A stretch of DNA of 64,000 bases from Anoxybacter fermentans (GCF_003991135.1 NZ_CP016379.1:2108001-2172000); one strand, 5' to 3'; numbered from the stretch's first letter, positions 55,113-64,000 are shown. Made by a program: numbers and translations. Notes: generated by a model not told the origin, from the letters alone.

Positions 55113-55149
55113 AAAATTTTTAAATGTATTTAATGAATCATCATAAAAC

Positions 55150-55629
55150 CTATAAAGTTTTACCTCCCACATCTATGGGCAATCCTTCTTTTTTCAGAGC
55201 CTCAGTTGCCAACTCATCACACCTTTCATTTTCCAGATGTCCGCTATGCCCTTTCACCCAAACAAATTCCACTTCATGTTTTTCACACAACTCCAAAAGC
55301 CTTTCCCAGAGATCTACATTTAGCGCCCGTTCTTTTTTATTCCGCTTCCATCCATTCTTCTTCCAGCGTTCCACCCAACCTAAAGTCATAGCATCCACCA
55401 CATATTTTGAATCAGAATAAACCGTAACCTTACACCTCTCCTTCAACATCTCCAACCCCCGAATTACTGCCATAATCTCCATCCGGTTGTTGGTAGTATT
55501 CTGATATCCGCCAGAAATCTCTTTACGATGATTTTTATATACTAAAATTGCTCCATAGCCCCCCGGGCCAGGATTTCCAGAACAGGCCCCATCAGTATAA
55601 AGCTGAACATGTTTTAGTTGTTTTGACAT
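55150..55629 (-). CDS. rnhA: ribonuclease HI
   Basis: This 159-aa enzyme degrades RNA in RNA-DNA hybrids. The active-site acids are in [11 protein letters not shown] (D12-13), RMEIMA (E51), YSDSKYV (D73) and the C-terminal ENERCDELA. It has the basic helix region KRNKKERA. Full length and typical. Monocistronic. Confidence 0.95.
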   Translation of the reverse strand: MSKQLKHVQLYTDGACSGNPGPGGYGAILVYKNHRKEISGGYQNTTNNRMEIMAVIRGLEMLKERCKVTVYSDSKYVVDAMTLGWVERWKKNGWKRNKKERALNVDLWERLLELCEKHEVEFVWVKGHSGHLENERCDELATEALKKEGLPIDVGGKTL

Positions 55630-55749
55630 TATTTTAAATCACTCCTATAATCGTATTAAACTCAACTTTTGGTTATTTCTCAGATATATCAATTTAGTTC
55701 TCGCCATATTTGTAAAATCCTTTTGATAAAAATAGAAATAAATAAAAAA

Positions 55750-56206
55750 GGGGCTGTGGGGCTATCCCAAAAGTAATTGAGGGAATTTCATAATTAAATT
55801 TTTAAACATTATAAGTCAACATATTGTGTATATTAAGATGATAGCAACACAATATATTGAAAATGGTTAATAGTTTTGCTAATTATGAAATTCCCTTAAT
55901 TAATTACTTTTGGCATGGCCTCCTTTTTTCATTGTTCATTTAAATTCATCAGATTCATCCTTTCTATAGCTGAATTTACCACTCTTACCAAATGATTCTC
56001 AGGAATAAACACATCAAAACTCAAAGGCAACATTGTTTGATTCATGTTATACTCAATAAACGTTTTTTTATTATAATTTCTCCTTTTCATATTTATATTT
56101 TATACCATATAAAAAAGGTGTTGTCTTTATAAAAATTTCTGACAATACCTTTCTTTTAACATTTAACTTTTGGAGCCATAAAGGAATTTTTAAGACAGCC
56201 CCATAA
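55750..56206 (-). mobile_element. remnant of an IS1182-like element
   Basis: The left end reads GGGGCTGT and the right end, reading inward, GGGGCTGTCTTAAAAATTCC. Within it, 55929-56090 encodes the N-terminus of an IS1182 transposase (RRNYNKKTFIEYNMNQ, LPLSFDVFIPENHLVRVV), stopping after 53 codons. The rest of the gene is gone, and repeat M2b sits in the gap. Confidence 0.7.
55779..55897 (+). repeat. 119-bp repeat copy M2b
   Basis: An uninterrupted copy with inverted ends GAGGGAATTTC and GAAATTCCCTT, inside an IS1182-like remnant. It shares the internal CACAATATATTGAAA segment with M2a and M2c in inverse orientation. Confidence 0.75.
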
Positions 56207-56233
56207 AGGTTTGATTACTTTTCAAAGCTGTAC

Positions 56234-56511
56234 CTATGATTTAGGCTCAGTTTTTAGATCCCTTGGAGGCTTCTTGATTCCCATCATTTCAAAGATGTTA
56301 AACTGTTCATTGTTTAATTCCATACATTGATATACATCTCCAGAATTCCTAGTCTTGATTTTATCTAATTCATGGTGAAGGTTTCTCCAGGTCATCTTTG
56401 TAACATTTTTTGCAATCCTAATCAATAATAATGCCAGCCATGATAATATTACATGAGGTCTGATTCTTTCTTCCAATCGATGATATATATTATTATCCCT
56501 GCTTTAATGTT
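56234..56511 (-). pseudogene. C-terminal fragment of an IS1634-like transposase
   Basis: The frame YHRLEERIRPHVILSWLALL and then NVTKMTWRNLHHELDKI matches the C-terminus of IS1634/IS4-group transposases. Only about 90 residues remain and the front is lost. It overlaps the end of the ABC permease gene. Confidence 0.65.
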
Positions 56512-57269
56512 TCTAATGACCAGTTAAATTTTTTGGCTACAATGACAAATGATATTACAACATAGATACACATAACTAAAATGTTTAAGTAAATTATATT
56601 TATATTTTCCCTAATTTGTCCTAACATAGAAAATCTAATTCCCTGTGACGCATATGTAGTTGGAAATATATATGATATAATTTGAAATATTTTGGGTAAA
56701 TTTTCAATGGGATAATAAATCGGCGATAAGAAAATAAAAACATAAGAACAAAAACTTGATAGTGCTGTTACTTCATTATAATTTTTGGATTTTAAACCGA
56801 TTAAAATTCCCAGACCTACCATTGATATAGCTAGCTGCAGCAAAAATATAATCAAAAAAATATTTATACTCAAATTGAGATTAAAAACTACATTACTTAA
56901 AATTATAACTACTAAAATACTCGGCAAAATTGCCAAAAATTCTGACGTGAATAAAGCTAAAACAAAGATAAATTTATTTATAGGCAGCGAAAGAAAATAC
57001 TCCATCCCATCCGATATATAAATATTATTAATTTTATTACTCAATGTAGTTAAACTTACATTAATAATACTTATTATCAAACTTCCTGTTATGACAAAAC
57101 TGGCCCTTTCCAAAAAACTATCACCAAAAATAAACTTAAAAAAGATTATAAAAAATACAGGTAATACAAAGTTGTTTACAAAAAAAGCAAATAAAGAGTT
57201 TTTTAAGGGTAAAAGAAACAATTTTATTAACAAATAATAATTGTACAAATTGTTTTTTAAACCGGTCAA
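56493..57269 (-). CDS. ABC-2-type transporter permease
   Basis: This protein of about 258 aa has six membrane segments typical of ABC-2 permeases (NYYLLIKLFLLPL, FVITGSLIISIINVSLTTLS, ILSNVVFNLNLSINIFLIIFLL). It follows the ATPase gene by 15 bases, so the two form an exporter. I prefer the TTG at 57269, with AGAGGTG 6 bases upstream, over a GTG 9 bases earlier. The substrate is unknown. The C-terminus runs directly into transposase debris, so its last residues may be altered. Confidence 0.75.
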   Translation of the reverse strand: MTGLKNNLYNYYLLIKLFLLPLKNSLFAFFVNNFVLPVFFIIFFKFIFGDSFLERASFVITGSLIISIINVSLTTLSNKINNIYISDGMEYFLSLPINKFIFVLALFTSEFLAILPSILVVIILSNVVFNLNLSINIFLIIFLLQLAISMVGLGILIGLKSKNYNEVTALSSFCSYVFIFLSPIYYPIENLPKIFQIISYIFPTTYASQGIRFSMLGQIRENINIIYLNILVMCIYVVISFVIVAKKFNWSLETLKQG

Positions 57270-57284
57270 AGTTATCACCTCTCT

Positions 57285-58226
57285 CTAGGCACCTTTTTGC
57301 TGGCTAAATATTTTAAAGTAAACCTCTTCCAGAGTAACTCTAGAAAAATTATAGCTTTGTATAGTTTGCTCATGCTTTTGTAACCATTCCATTATTTCTC
57401 CTAAACTTTTTTTAGGACATAAAAATACGAGTTTTTCGCTTTTTTCTTCAATAAGGGGAAATTTAGATATAAATTCATCACTTCTTAGCATTGTTTTATT
57501 GTTAGTATCTAAAACAAATAACTCTAACCGAATTTTATCTTCAAAATTTTTCACCAAATTACCTGGATCTCCCGAAATAAGAATTTTCCCGTCTAACATT
57601 ATTGCAACACGGTTAACAACTTCCTCAGCTTCAAGAACATTGTGAGTTATTAAAATAACAGTAACTCCTGCAGAATTAAGTTCTTTTACTTTATTCCAGA
57701 GCAACTTTCTTTTATAAGGATCTAATTCGTTAGTCGGTTCGTCCAGTATTAAAACAGGTCTAACTCCTAAAACTGATATAATAAAGTTTACAATTCTACG
57801 CATTCCTCCAGAAAGCTGTCCAACCAGGTAATTATCTATATTACCCAATTCAAAATACTCTTTGTAATAATTAAAGGTTTTCAAAATTTCTTCTTTTGAA
57901 AGACCTTTCAGCTGCCCGGAAATCAAAAGCGCTTCCTTAACTGTTAAACTCCATAAAACAGCATAAGATGACTGACTCATATAACCAATTAATTCCTTGA
58001 TTTTTTGCTTATTTTTTTCAACCTCAATCCCATTGATATATATAGTCCCAGACGTTGGGTCTAATAAACCCAAAATTTGTCTAACTAAGGTTGTTTTTCC
58101 AGAACCATTTGGCCCGAATAACCCAAACAGTTCTCCCTTTTTAATGTTTAATGAAATTTCTTTATTAGCATAAATAAAAAAATTTTTTGTTTTAAAAATT
58201 TTTGTTACATTATCTACCCTAATCAT
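57285..58226 (-). CDS. ABC transporter ATP-binding protein
   Basis: This 313-aa ATPase has Walker A GPNGSGKTT near 38, the signature LSGGMRR near 138, Walker B VLILDEPTNELDP near 156 and a switch His in LITHN. The C-terminal extension of about 90 residues fits the ABC-2 exporter group. It energises the adjacent permease for export of a drug, peptide or lipid. The pair is very AT-rich and surrounded by insertion sequence remains, so it may have been imported. Confidence 0.88.
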   Translation of the reverse strand: MIRVDNVTKIFKTKNFFIYANKEISLNIKKGELFGLFGPNGSGKTTLVRQILGLLDPTSGTIYINGIEVEKNKQKIKELIGYMSQSSYAVLWSLTVKEALLISGQLKGLSKEEILKTFNYYKEYFELGNIDNYLVGQLSGGMRRIVNFIISVLGVRPVLILDEPTNELDPYKRKLLWNKVKELNSAGVTVILITHNVLEAEEVVNRVAIMLDGKILISGDPGNLVKNFEDKIRLELFVLDTNNKTMLRSDEFISKFPLIEEKSEKLVFLCPKKSLGEIMEWLQKHEQTIQSYNFSRVTLEEVYFKIFSQQKGA

Positions 58227-58276
58227 TATTTATTCCCCCTATTAAAAGACGTATTGTTAAAAATTTTTAATCGGCT

Positions 58277-58781
58277 TGACCCCCTAATTTTGGACATTAT
58301 ACGTTAACAATTTTAGCTTTTACAGAATTACTCATAAATGCTTTTAAAAACTCTTTGGATGGTAAATATTTAGTCCCAGAATGCAGTCTAACTTCATTAT
58401 AAAATCTGATAAAATGGCTGCTTCAGCAAAAGAATTGAATTCATACCTATTCAGGCATTCATCTTCCAGGATATTATGGTAAGATTCAATATGATCATTT
58501 CTATTTGGTGTTTTGTGCTACAAGGTTTTTTAGTTTCATTTTCTTTGGCTAAAGTATAATTATTATTGCTAGTGTTAGTAAACTCGTTAAATTTGGATTT
58601 TTTGCTTTTTTTCTTTAGAAATAACACTATATTTATTAAAATTACTTAGCCATTGTTGAATTGTTGTTGGTGCAATTTCACGTCGCTTGACCACTAGAGT
58701 CATATTACCCGTTTCCTGAATTTCTTTAACAATTTTTTCTTTAAAGTCATCACTATAGTGTGAACTCGGCATAATCATCAC
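58277..58781 (-). mobile_element. IS3-family element remnant
   Basis: The left end is a terminal repeat TGACCCCCTAATTTTGGACA (58277-58296). Just inside, a frame encodes the IS3 OrfB C-terminus (SHFIRFYNEVRLHSGTKYL), joined by a frameshift to NSFAEAA upstream. Further on, 58587-58781 is an OrfA-like fragment (FKEKIVKEI, TTIQQWLSNFNK). The middle and right end are missing. Confidence 0.75.
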
Positions 58782-58795
58782 CCCTTAAATATAGT

Positions 58796-59362
58796 TTAAT
58801 TTAATTTCGTATGATTATCCAATCTATTTAAGAGGCTAAATAGGAATCTCTCTATAACTTCTTTATCGATGCCAATGATTACATATACAGATTCATTGTC
58901 AGCATACTCACGACGCAATTTTATACTCATACCATCCATGTATAAAACACTATAACGTTTTTTGAATTTACGTTGGTGCCATTTATTCAGTTCTTCTAAA
59001 GCAACATCTGTTAAATTGCTGACAGAGGATACGCTGTATTTAGTACCGTACATTTTTTCAATGGTTTCGGCAATATCTCTGGTACTGAGACCTTTAGCAT
59101 ACATGTTAATAGTCATTTCTTCCAACTAATTGTCACAACGCTGATAAGACTCAAAAAGAACAGTTTTAAATTCACTATTTCGATCCCGCGGCACCTTTAA
59201 ATCCTGAATATTGCCATATTTAGTTTTAAGACTGCGAGTGTAATAACCATTAAGACTATTACCTGAATTTCTTCCTGAAGGGTCGTATTTTTCATAATTT
59301 AAAAATTCAGTCTTAAGGAGCGTTTGAAGAAATTCTTTAATCAAATGAAATTGAAATACCAT
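58796..59362 (-). pseudogene. IS256-family transposase remnant
   Basis: Two consecutive frames (59126-59362 and 58796-59125) read as one IS256/Mutator transposase (LIKEFLQTLLKTEF, GYYTRSLKTKYGNI, then MEEMTINMYAKGLSTRDIAE and VLYMDGMSIKLRR). A stop separates them at 59126 and both outer ends are lost. The element is dead. Confidence 0.75.
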
Positions 59363-59367
59363 ATTTT

Positions 59368-59535
59368 CTATTTAAAATAACCACTAAGAATAGGAGGACT
59401 ATCTACTAAATTAATTTGAAGTTCTTTATTTTCAGACATAAACTTTGCCATCTTTTCATAAAAATCAATAAGCTCATTTTCATTCAAATATAATTTTGAA
59501 AGATTTGATTTAGCATTACCCTTGCACAATAATTT
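59368..59535 (-). pseudogene. short remnant of an unknown gene
   Basis: A minus-strand frame reads NLSKLYLNENELIDFYEKM and then SENKELQINLVDSPPIL to a stop at 59368. A frameshift lies at its upstream end. The family is not recognised. The stretch sits between IS256 debris and repeat M2c. Confidence 0.3.
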
Positions 59536-59596
59536 CTGTATTTATTCGCTTTGTTTCTATAATTTCCTTCTTTTTTAAATATTTCTTTAAAAATTT

Positions 59597-59715
59597 AAGG
59601 GAATTTCATAATTAGCAAAACTATCAACTATTTTCAATATATTGTGTTGCTATCCCCTTAATATACACAATATGCTGACTTGTAATGTTTAAAAATTTAA
59701 TTATGAAATTCCCTC
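59597..59715 (+). repeat. 119-bp repeat copy M2c, uninterrupted
   Basis: An intact copy with inverted ends AAGGGAATTTCATAATTA and TAATTATGAAATTCCCT. It preserves the sequence into which copy I inserted elsewhere (TTTAATTATGAAATT). Confidence 0.8.
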
Positions 59716-59744
59716 ATTTTTTTAAATAATGCTATTTTATAATT

Positions 59745-59800
59745 TCGTTTTTTCATAGAAAAAATGAACATTATAATTAAAGTTAGTCAAAAAACGAGTT
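59745..59800 (-). other. sequence shared with the 27.1-kb remnant
   Basis: About 60 bases here match 27110-27165 with few differences, including GAGTTTAC and AACATTATAATTAA. At the other side of the transposase, 61235-61257 (AAGGTTAGAAATAT) matches 27181-27200. This suggests an interrupted copy of the same sequence. Confidence 0.5.
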
Positions 59801-59899
59801 TACTAGATATTTTGATATGTATTACATTAATTGAAAACATTTTTTGGGCAGACTACACCCTTGGAATTAAAATAACATTTTCAAAATTATTAAAACCTT

Positions 59900-61128
59900 T
59901 TAAGCAGCCTTATTTTGAATTAAACTGCTTTTGAATGAAGCAATCTTAACAGCTATTAACACTATACAATTTAATAATACATGAGTTTTTACTTTTTCTA
60001 TACCCATCACTGTAATATTTTCCAGGTTAAGAAGTTCTTTTAACTTTGAAAAACTTCTCTCCACACTGGTTCTTTTGTTGTAAAGTTTATGCCAATTTTT
60101 TGATCCACGATGTGGTGTAGATACAAACCTAAGGTCAGCTTTTACTCTAGTCTTAACCACAGCACCATAGTTGGAACTTGAACACCATATGCTTCCGTTA
60201 GGACAATCAACTTTTCCAAGGATGTGTGGACATCGGAACTTGTTGTATCCTTTTCCATGTTCCCAATATACCATCCCATATCCACAAACTACACATTGGT
60301 GTTCCATTAAAATCGTAATATCCTTCTGGAGGCTGTGTGGCTTTTCGTTTATTAATCGGAATAATTGCTTAACCTTATGTAAGTATTATAAATTTCTTCA
60401 TAGATGCGTTTCCAATCATAACCTGAATCCATTGTCCAATACTGGGGCAATTCATATTCTTTAGCTTTACATTGCTCATAAACTTGATCGACTAATGGAA
60501 TGGCAAATTCGCCATCAGCTTTACTTGCCTTTGAAAACATAAAAGCTAATGGAAGTTCACTTTTATTGTCCACTGCAAGATGAAGTTTCCAACCAACCCA
60601 GGTTTTTTGATTGCCATGTGAGTCCATTTTAGAACCCCAATCAGGGGTGTTAGGATCGTCTGAATTCAATTTTTTCTTAGGCTTCACTCGCTCATAGGAG
60701 GTTAAATCAGTTGCATCTATTGCTATAACTTTTGTATCCATTAGCCCCAGTTCCATAGCTTTATCGACCAAATCAAAGTAGATTTTTTGCAAAAAACCAT
60801 TTTCATTCAAGATATTAAAGTATCGACTAAAAGTTGCTTCACTGGGTACTTTTCCAATAATGTTGAATCCACAGGCATATCTAAGCACTGGATCAGTAAC
60901 CAATCTTCTGACCAGAGCAGCCCTGGTAGGAATTTGTTCAATCTGTTGGGCAAGCAATGCTCTAACAATAGGAATCAGATCGTATCCCTTTGGGCCTCGT
61001 CCGAATCTTGGTAAAAGTTTTGTTGCTTCCGAAAGATCTATATTTTCAAAAATTAATTCAAGTTTTGTTTTTGGCTGTAATGCTATTATATTTTCAAAGG
61101 ATAATAAAGATTGTTGTCGAATATACAT
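59900..61128 (-). pseudogene. IS4/IS5-superfamily DDE transposase with a frameshift
   Basis: The first part (60352-61128) has the DUF772-like N-domain (GPKGYDLIPIVRALLAQQ) and catalytic IDATDLTSY and MDSGYDW. The second part (59900-60307) has YNKRTSVERSFSKLKELL, the Y(2)R(3)E(6)K signature. Between them the frame shifts by -1 near 60365, where HKVKQLFRL would continue the protein. I see no slippery heptamer, so this is probably a mutation. Confidence 0.8.
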
Positions 61129-61131
61129 AAA

Positions 61132-61204
61132 GTGACTTCCCCTCCTTTTGGGTAATTTTTGGTTTGGTTACTAAATATATTCGACATAAGGAGGGGAAGT
61201 CATT
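61132..61204 (-). repeat. long inverted repeat enclosing the transposase ribosome site
   Basis: TGACTTCCCCTCCTT (61133-61147) is complementary to AAGGAGGGGAAGTCA (61188-61202). On the transcript for the transposase, the GGAGGGG ribosome site lies in one arm, 9 bases before the ATG at 61128. Pairing would hide it in a read-through mRNA. Confidence 0.7.
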
Positions 61205-61261
61205 TTTTATGCCTAAAAAACTATTGATATTTCTAAGGTTAGAAATATGAAATTAGCTTAT

Positions 61262-61306
61262 ATATTTTTGGGGTTATAAAGGGACTTTTAGGACAGCCCC
61301 TTTAAA
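61262..61306. repeat. insertion-sequence end-like sequence
   Basis: GGACTTTTAGGACAGCCCC resembles the GGGGCTGTCTTAAAAATTCC end at 56190-56206 in inverse orientation. It may be the end of a lost element. Confidence 0.35.
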
Positions 61307-61319
61307 ACCTTTATCTTAT

Positions 61320-64000
61320 TTACTTATAAATCACCACAGCAGAGATAGCTGGAACAGTTACTGCACCATCACTTAATACTACTTCTGTATCAGTTAATGG
61401 AGTTACTCCAGCATTCTTGCCATCAACAACTACCTTCCAGCTGGAATCTACACCATCAATTTGTACAGTCTTTGGCTCACGATTAGCATTATAAATTACT
61501 ACAATCTCTTTCCAATCATCTTCTCCATCCTGTTCTTCCAATCTATAAGCAATCAGAAAATCAATATCCTCTTTTATAAAGGTCAATCCTTTTTTGATTT
61601 CTTCCATAGTCTCCATTCTGAAAGCTTCATGGGCTTTTCTCAGTTCAATCAGGCCTTTGTAATAGTTAAAGACATCAGCATATTTTTCTTTTCTTGACCA
61701 ATCAATCTGATTGGTTAAATCACCAGAATCATAACTATTATGGTCCACACCGTATTCTTTATTATCAGGATCGGGTTTGCTTCTAAGCATCTCTTCACCG
61801 CCGTGGAGGAATGCTTTACCCTGGGAAGTAAGAATCATAGCCGCAGCCAATTTATTGACCCGAATCCGCTCTTCTTCAGTATAGCCTGGTGTAGAACCTA
61901 CAATTTTATCCCATATAGTGTAACCATCATGGCAGTTGACATAAGTGATGGTCTCCTCCGGATCATCAGCAAACCGATGATAAAAACCTTTATCAACAGG
62001 CATTTCAGATTCATAATCAACCATACCAGCAATGATTCCTGCCCTGATTAAAGCTTCCTTATGCGGATTAGCTGCCTGGAGAAATGCCCCTTCAGGAAGT
62101 GGTGATGCAAAATATTCATGTTTCATGGCATCACGTAAAGTATCATTGAAGACAGCTATTGCATGTTCCATCTCTAACAAACTGTGATTGACAGGACTTG
62201 CCTTGATATATCTCTCAGTCTCCGGCAGAGTACCCATATTCCAACCTTCACCGTGAAGCACAATATCAGGATTAATAGCACGGAGAGTTTCAGCAATCTT
62301 ATGCATTGTTGTTTCATCATGTAATCCCATTAAATCAAAGCGGAATCCATCTACATGATATTCTTCTACCCAATACTTAGTAGATTCAATCATAAACTTT
62401 CTCCACATCTTTCTCTCAGAAGCAGTATCATTTCCACATCCAGAACCGCTGGTAAAGTTTCCATTTGCATTGCGGCGGTAATAATAGTTTGGAACAATAT
62501 CTTCAAAAATGTCAGTTTTAGCTGTATGGTTATAAACTACATCTAAAATTACACCAATACCTGCATCATGTAAAGCTTTAATCAACTGCTTCAATTCTTT
62601 AATTCTCAAGTGAGGATCATCAGGATTTAAAGAATACCATCCTTCTGGAGTATTGTAGTTATGCGGGTCATAGCCCCAGTTATAATTGGCTTCCCCAGCA
62701 CTTCCTTTGTTTTCAAAAGATCTATCATATTCATTACCATAGTAGAAGTTTTGCACAGGCTGCAACTGAACATGGGTAATACCCAATTCTACTAAATGAG
62801 GAATCTTTTCAATAAAGCCAACATAGGTTCCCCGTTTTTCAGGGCTTACACCGGAATTTTCAGCAATGGTAAAATCACGTACAGAAATTTCATAGATGAT
62901 TACATCTTCCTGATCCTTTAGCTTAACATAAGTATCATTTTCCCAACCTTCCGGGTCAGTCCGATCCAGATCAACAATGGCACCTTTACCCACTTTATCA
63001 GGCCCATTGGAATCAAATCCAGCCATAGATCTGGCATATGGATCGAGAACTCTCTTAGTCTTTCCACCATTGGTAACAGCATACTGATAGAATTTACCCA
63101 AAAGATCACCTTCAACAGTTACAGTCCAAACACCTTTCTCTCCTCTAACCATATCAATAGTCTGATCAGGTTCTAAAGCTTTGCCATCTTCAAATAAAAG
63201 CAATTTAACATCAGTTGCAACAGGTGCCCATAATTTGAAGGTGGTTGCCTTAGGAGTATAGAAATTACCCAATTCACCATCATAAGCAAAATACTTATCA
63301 ATAACTTCTGGTCCCAGAACGGTCTGGGCAGTCATTTTTCCAATTTCAACATTATAAGTCTTAGTCAGATCCAGATCTTCACGAACAGTAACCAGATAAA
63401 TAGGTTCTCTAGATGTATCCAGTTTCGCCAATGGAACAAACTTCTTCCCATCTTTAATATAGATAGGTTCTTTGATGGCAGCCCTTACGCGGATTTCAAT
63501 CTCTCTTGGCCCAACAATAACAGCACTTTCAATCTTGTTACTCATAGCCTTAAAAGCAGCAAGACGACTGGTATAGGCAGTAATATCACCAGATACGGCC
63601 CAGATTTCTTTATTCTCATCAGGATTTGGGTATTCACGATCCGGTTGTGGATCTTTTATATCTCCTTTATGAATGATGAAATTTAAATCTCCTACACCCT
63701 CATTATATGGAATATCCCAATAAGCTCCATAAGTATCAAACCCAGTAATAGGAACAGCATTAGTCCACTCTACAGGCTCACCGGCATAACCTTTACCCCA
63801 AAGATGTAACCCCCAACCATCATAATTACCATCAAACCGGTGATAATGCAAACGCACATGACCTTCTGGTACAGGAGGAATGTTCAATTTCTCCATCCCC
63901 AGAGCATTTAATGCCTCATCCAGAGTAAGATAAGCTGTAATATCTCCCGTTACACAGAAAATTTCTCTGTTTTTATCCGGGTCTGGATATTGACGATCCG
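61320..64000 (-). CDS. type I pullulanase, N-terminus beyond the window
   Basis: The visible 893 residues of a GH13 pullulanase debranch alpha-1,6 links in pullulan and amylopectin. The frame stays open to the right edge, so the start lies outside. Two tandem CBM41-like starch-binding domains are visible (one begins near KLNIPPVPEGHVRLHYHRFDG; an earlier one ends with DRQYPDPDKNREIF). Then come N-domains and the GH13 core with YNWGYDP, GFRFDLMG (nucleophile Asp), GEGW and VNCHDGYT. No signal peptide is visible because the 5' end is cut. It is probably exported. Confidence 0.95.
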   Translation of the reverse strand, partial: DRQYPDPDKNREIFCVTGDITAYLTLDEALNALGMEKLNIPPVPEGHVRLHYHRFDGNYDGWGLHLWGKGYAGEPVEWTNAVPITGFDTYGAYWDIPYNEGVGDLNFIIHKGDIKDPQPDREYPNPDENKEIWAVSGDITAYTSRLAAFKAMSNKIESAVIVGPREIEIRVRAAIKEPIYIKDGKKFVPLAKLDTSREPIYLVTVREDLDLTKTYNVEIGKMTAQTVLGPEVIDKYFAYDGELGNFYTPKATTFKLWAPVATDVKLLLFEDGKALEPDQTIDMVRGEKGVWTVTVEGDLLGKFYQYAVTNGGKTKRVLDPYARSMAGFDSNGPDKVGKGAIVDLDRTDPEGWENDTYVKLKDQEDVIIYEISVRDFTIAENSGVSPEKRGTYVGFIEKIPHLVELGITHVQLQPVQNFYYGNEYDRSFENKGSAGEANYNWGYDPHNYNTPEGWYSLNPDDPHLRIKELKQLIKALHDAGIGVILDVVYNHTAKTDIFEDIVPNYYYRRNANGNFTSGSGCGNDTASERKMWRKFMIESTKYWVEEYHVDGFRFDLMGLHDETTMHKIAETLRAINPDIVLHGEGWNMGTLPETERYIKASPVNHSLLEMEHAIAVFNDTLRDAMKHEYFASPLPEGAFLQAANPHKEALIRAGIIAGMVDYESEMPVDKGFYHRFADDPEETITYVNCHDGYTIWDKIVGSTPGYTEEERIRVNKLAAAMILTSQGKAFLHGGEEMLRSKPDPDNKEYGVDHNSYDSGDLTNQIDWSRKEKYADVFNYYKGLIELRKAHEAFRMETMEEIKKGLTFIKEDIDFLIAYRLEEQDGEDDWKEIVVIYNANREPKTVQIDGVDSSWKVVVDGKNAGVTPLTDTEVVLSDGAVTVPAISAVVIYK

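Noticed and set aside
60307-60370. Programmed frameshifting in the DDE transposase
   Set aside because: There is no slippery heptamer or following structure that I can see; a plain mutation is simpler.
1-64000. tRNA or rRNA genes
   Set aside because: No segment with tRNA-like CCA/TTC arms or rRNA core sequence was recognised by eye; a covariance search would be decisive.

Overview
The window looks like a chromosomal segment of a low-GC, anaerobic, endospore-lineage Firmicute, most like Halanaerobiales (an Anoxybacter/Halothermothrix-type organism). This placement is inferred from gene content: the alaS-ireB-ruvX-DUF1292-mltG-trmR-trhP order of Firmicutes, sigK and sleB, T-box leaders, a type I pullulanase and a selenium-linked/purine catabolic cluster. 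No tRNA, rRNA or CRISPR array was recognised. Almost every gene is on the minus strand.

Layout. 1-9.5 kb: a purine/ureide catabolic cluster (xanthine dehydrogenase Fe-S and FAD subunits, SsnA, 8-oxoguanine deaminase, glyA, YgeW-type carbamoyltransferase, YgeY-type hydrolase, an XRE-cupin regulator and a threonine-synthase-like PLP enzyme). It resembles the anaerobic urate/purine clusters of gut bacteria. 9.7-17.7 kb: a proteasome-like Ntn protein, a GmhB-type phosphatase, an amidohydrolase, a GNAT protein, and a chemoreceptor paired with a polyamine-type binding protein. 17.96-19.36 kb: an intact ISL3 element with 8-bp target duplications, beside a palindromic repeat. 19.7-23.7 kb: an HD phosphohydrolase, SleB, YqeG and SigK. 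23.7-38.6 kb: trhP, trmR, mltG, DUF1292, ruvX, a baseplate-J-like protein, a frameshifted FtsA-like ATPase, a phosphatase/membrane fusion, ireB, a rubrerythrin-like gene with an in-frame stop, and alaS under a T-box. 38.9-43 kb: membrane proteins and an MFS exporter. 43.2-46.8 kb: a second, complete xanthine dehydrogenase operon. 47-55.6 kb: hflKC, leuS under a T-box, a metallophosphoesterase, a methyltransferase fused to an OB-like domain, and rnhA. 55.7-61.3 kb: a graveyard of broken insertion sequences (IS1182-, IS1634-, IS3-, IS256- and IS4/IS5-like) around a two-gene ABC exporter. 61.3 kb to the edge: a multidomain pullulanase that continues past the window.

The strongest unexplained signal is a family of nine dispersed, intergenic, palindromic elements of about 221 bp. 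They share termini (GRTTAWACTGCAAAAAGC), a long imperfect inverted repeat and two apical hairpins, and several copies have matching 6-bp flanks. One copy sits inside a second repeat family of about 119 bp whose uninterrupted copies show the empty site. No transposase with these ends is visible, so the family looks like a non-autonomous, structure-rich mobile element. Other points worth checking are two apparently broken genes (homopolymer frameshift, in-frame TAA), an attenuator-like hairpin just ahead of the purine deaminase gene, a possible leader ORF before the MFS gene, and a transposase whose ribosome site lies in a hairpin.
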